Source of the DNA: an uncultured Alphaproteobacteria bacterium
GTDB lineage: Bacteria > Pseudomonadota > Alphaproteobacteria > HIMB59 > GCA-002718135
Length of the DNA: 46,576 nt
Reading direction: 5' to 3'
Assembly: GCA_902576125.1 (NCBI GenBank)
Contig: CACGUF010000008.1
Coordinates: forward strand, 1-46,576
Part shown: positions 46,313 to 46,576 of the stretch, piece by piece
How positions within the stretch are numbered: the stretch's first letter is position 1
Layout of the letters: every line of letters begins with the position of its first letter
Notes under the pieces: model-generated
Told to the model about the DNA's origin: nothing
Database searches by the model: none
What the model saw: only the letters and a program-made list of their open reading frames with translations
Made by a program: the position numbers and the translations under genes

Positions 46313-46576
46313 CTATTCAATAATCTCAGCTACAACTCCAGCACCGACGGTTCTACCACCTTCTCTGATTGCGAACTTTAAACCCTTATCCATAGCAATC
46401 GGAGAAAGTAAAGTAACTTCCATTGTTATATTATCCCCTGGCATAACCATTTCAGTTCCTTCAGGGAGTTTAATTGTACCAGTTACATCTGTTGTTCTAA
46501 AATAAAACTGAGGTCTGTAATTTGAAAAAAATGGTGTGTGTCTTCCACCCTCCTCTTTTTTTAAAACATATGCTTC
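46313..46576 (-). CDS. tuf: Elongation factor Tu, C-terminal fragment (partial)
   Basis: The last 87 residues of EF-Tu, ending [21 protein letters not shown] with stop TAG at 46315-46313; the start is beyond the window. [26 protein letters not shown] identifies domain III. No other tuf is present between fusA and rpsJ, so this is the copy for the block. It precedes tRNA-Trp and secE in the same direction. Confidence 0.98.
   Translation of the reverse strand, partial: EAYVLKKEEGGRHTPFFSNYRPQFYFRTTDVTGTIKLPEGTEMVMPGDNITMEVTLLSPIAMDKGLKFAIREGGRTVGAGVVAEIIE

Noticed and set aside
1-46576. Insertion sequences, prophage, CRISPR arrays, integrases or direct-repeat attachment sites
   Set aside because: No transposase, integrase or cas-type protein is encoded, and no regularly spaced repeats were seen; the tRNA genes have no adjacent integrase or duplicated 3' end.

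Overview
The window comes from an AT-rich (about 30% G+C by eye), tightly packed alphaproteobacterial chromosome. The evidence is the alphaproteobacterial order secY-adk-rpsM-rpsK-rpoA-rplQ (no rpsD between rpsK and rpoA), a plant-type (class II) glutamate-cysteine ligase, sarcosine oxidase genes, very short intergenic gaps, and many 1-bp and 4-bp gene overlaps. This fits a streamlined marine lineage such as SAR11/Pelagibacterales or HIMB59/AEGEAN-169. That placement is an inference from style and gene content, not from a search.

Left part (1-12.9 kb) is accessory amine and amino-acid catabolism. A heterotetrameric sarcosine oxidase operon (soxB-soxD-soxA, running off the left edge) is divergent from a plus-strand LDH2/DpkA-type dehydrogenase. 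That gene converges on an eight-gene minus-strand operon (11399 down to 2809). In order it encodes an AGAT-like amidinotransferase, EutA, EutB, EutC (interrupted at an A8 tract), an uncharacterised fold-type-II PLP enzyme, an M20 amidohydrolase, a metal-ligand-less M24 (creatinase/ectoine-hydrolase-like) enzyme, and a Ser/Cys member of the proline racemase family. A succinate-semialdehyde-dehydrogenase-like gene is divergent from it. EutABC are hydroxyectoine-utilisation proteins. Their combination here with an amidinotransferase, an M20 enzyme and a creatinase-like M24 enzyme, and without an obvious EutE/DoeB, transporter or regulator, is the best candidate for an undescribed pathway in this window.

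Middle part (12.9-18.8 kb): gshA-gshB-bioY-ROK kinase form an apparent operon behind tRNA-Leu(GAG). Divergent lipB follows, abutting an rluC-type pseudouridine synthase gene and crcB, which continue the ribosomal operon downstream of rplQ.

Right part (18.8-46.6 kb) is an almost unbroken minus-strand information-processing block. In transcription order it is tuf (partial), tRNA-Trp(CCA), secE, nusG, rplK, rplA, rplJ, rplL, rpoB, rpoC, rpsL, rpsG, fusA, then the S10, spc and alpha operons to rplQ. tuf is absent between fusA and rpsJ. rpmD (L30) is absent between rpsE and rplO. Regulatory sequence is confined to a few gaps: an L10-leader-like region before rplJ, a perfect hairpin between rplL and rpoB, and two promoters sharing a CTTGACTTT -35 region before rpsL and rpsM. 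No mobile element, CRISPR array, phage gene or rRNA was seen. No gene-free stretch exceeds about 190 bases.
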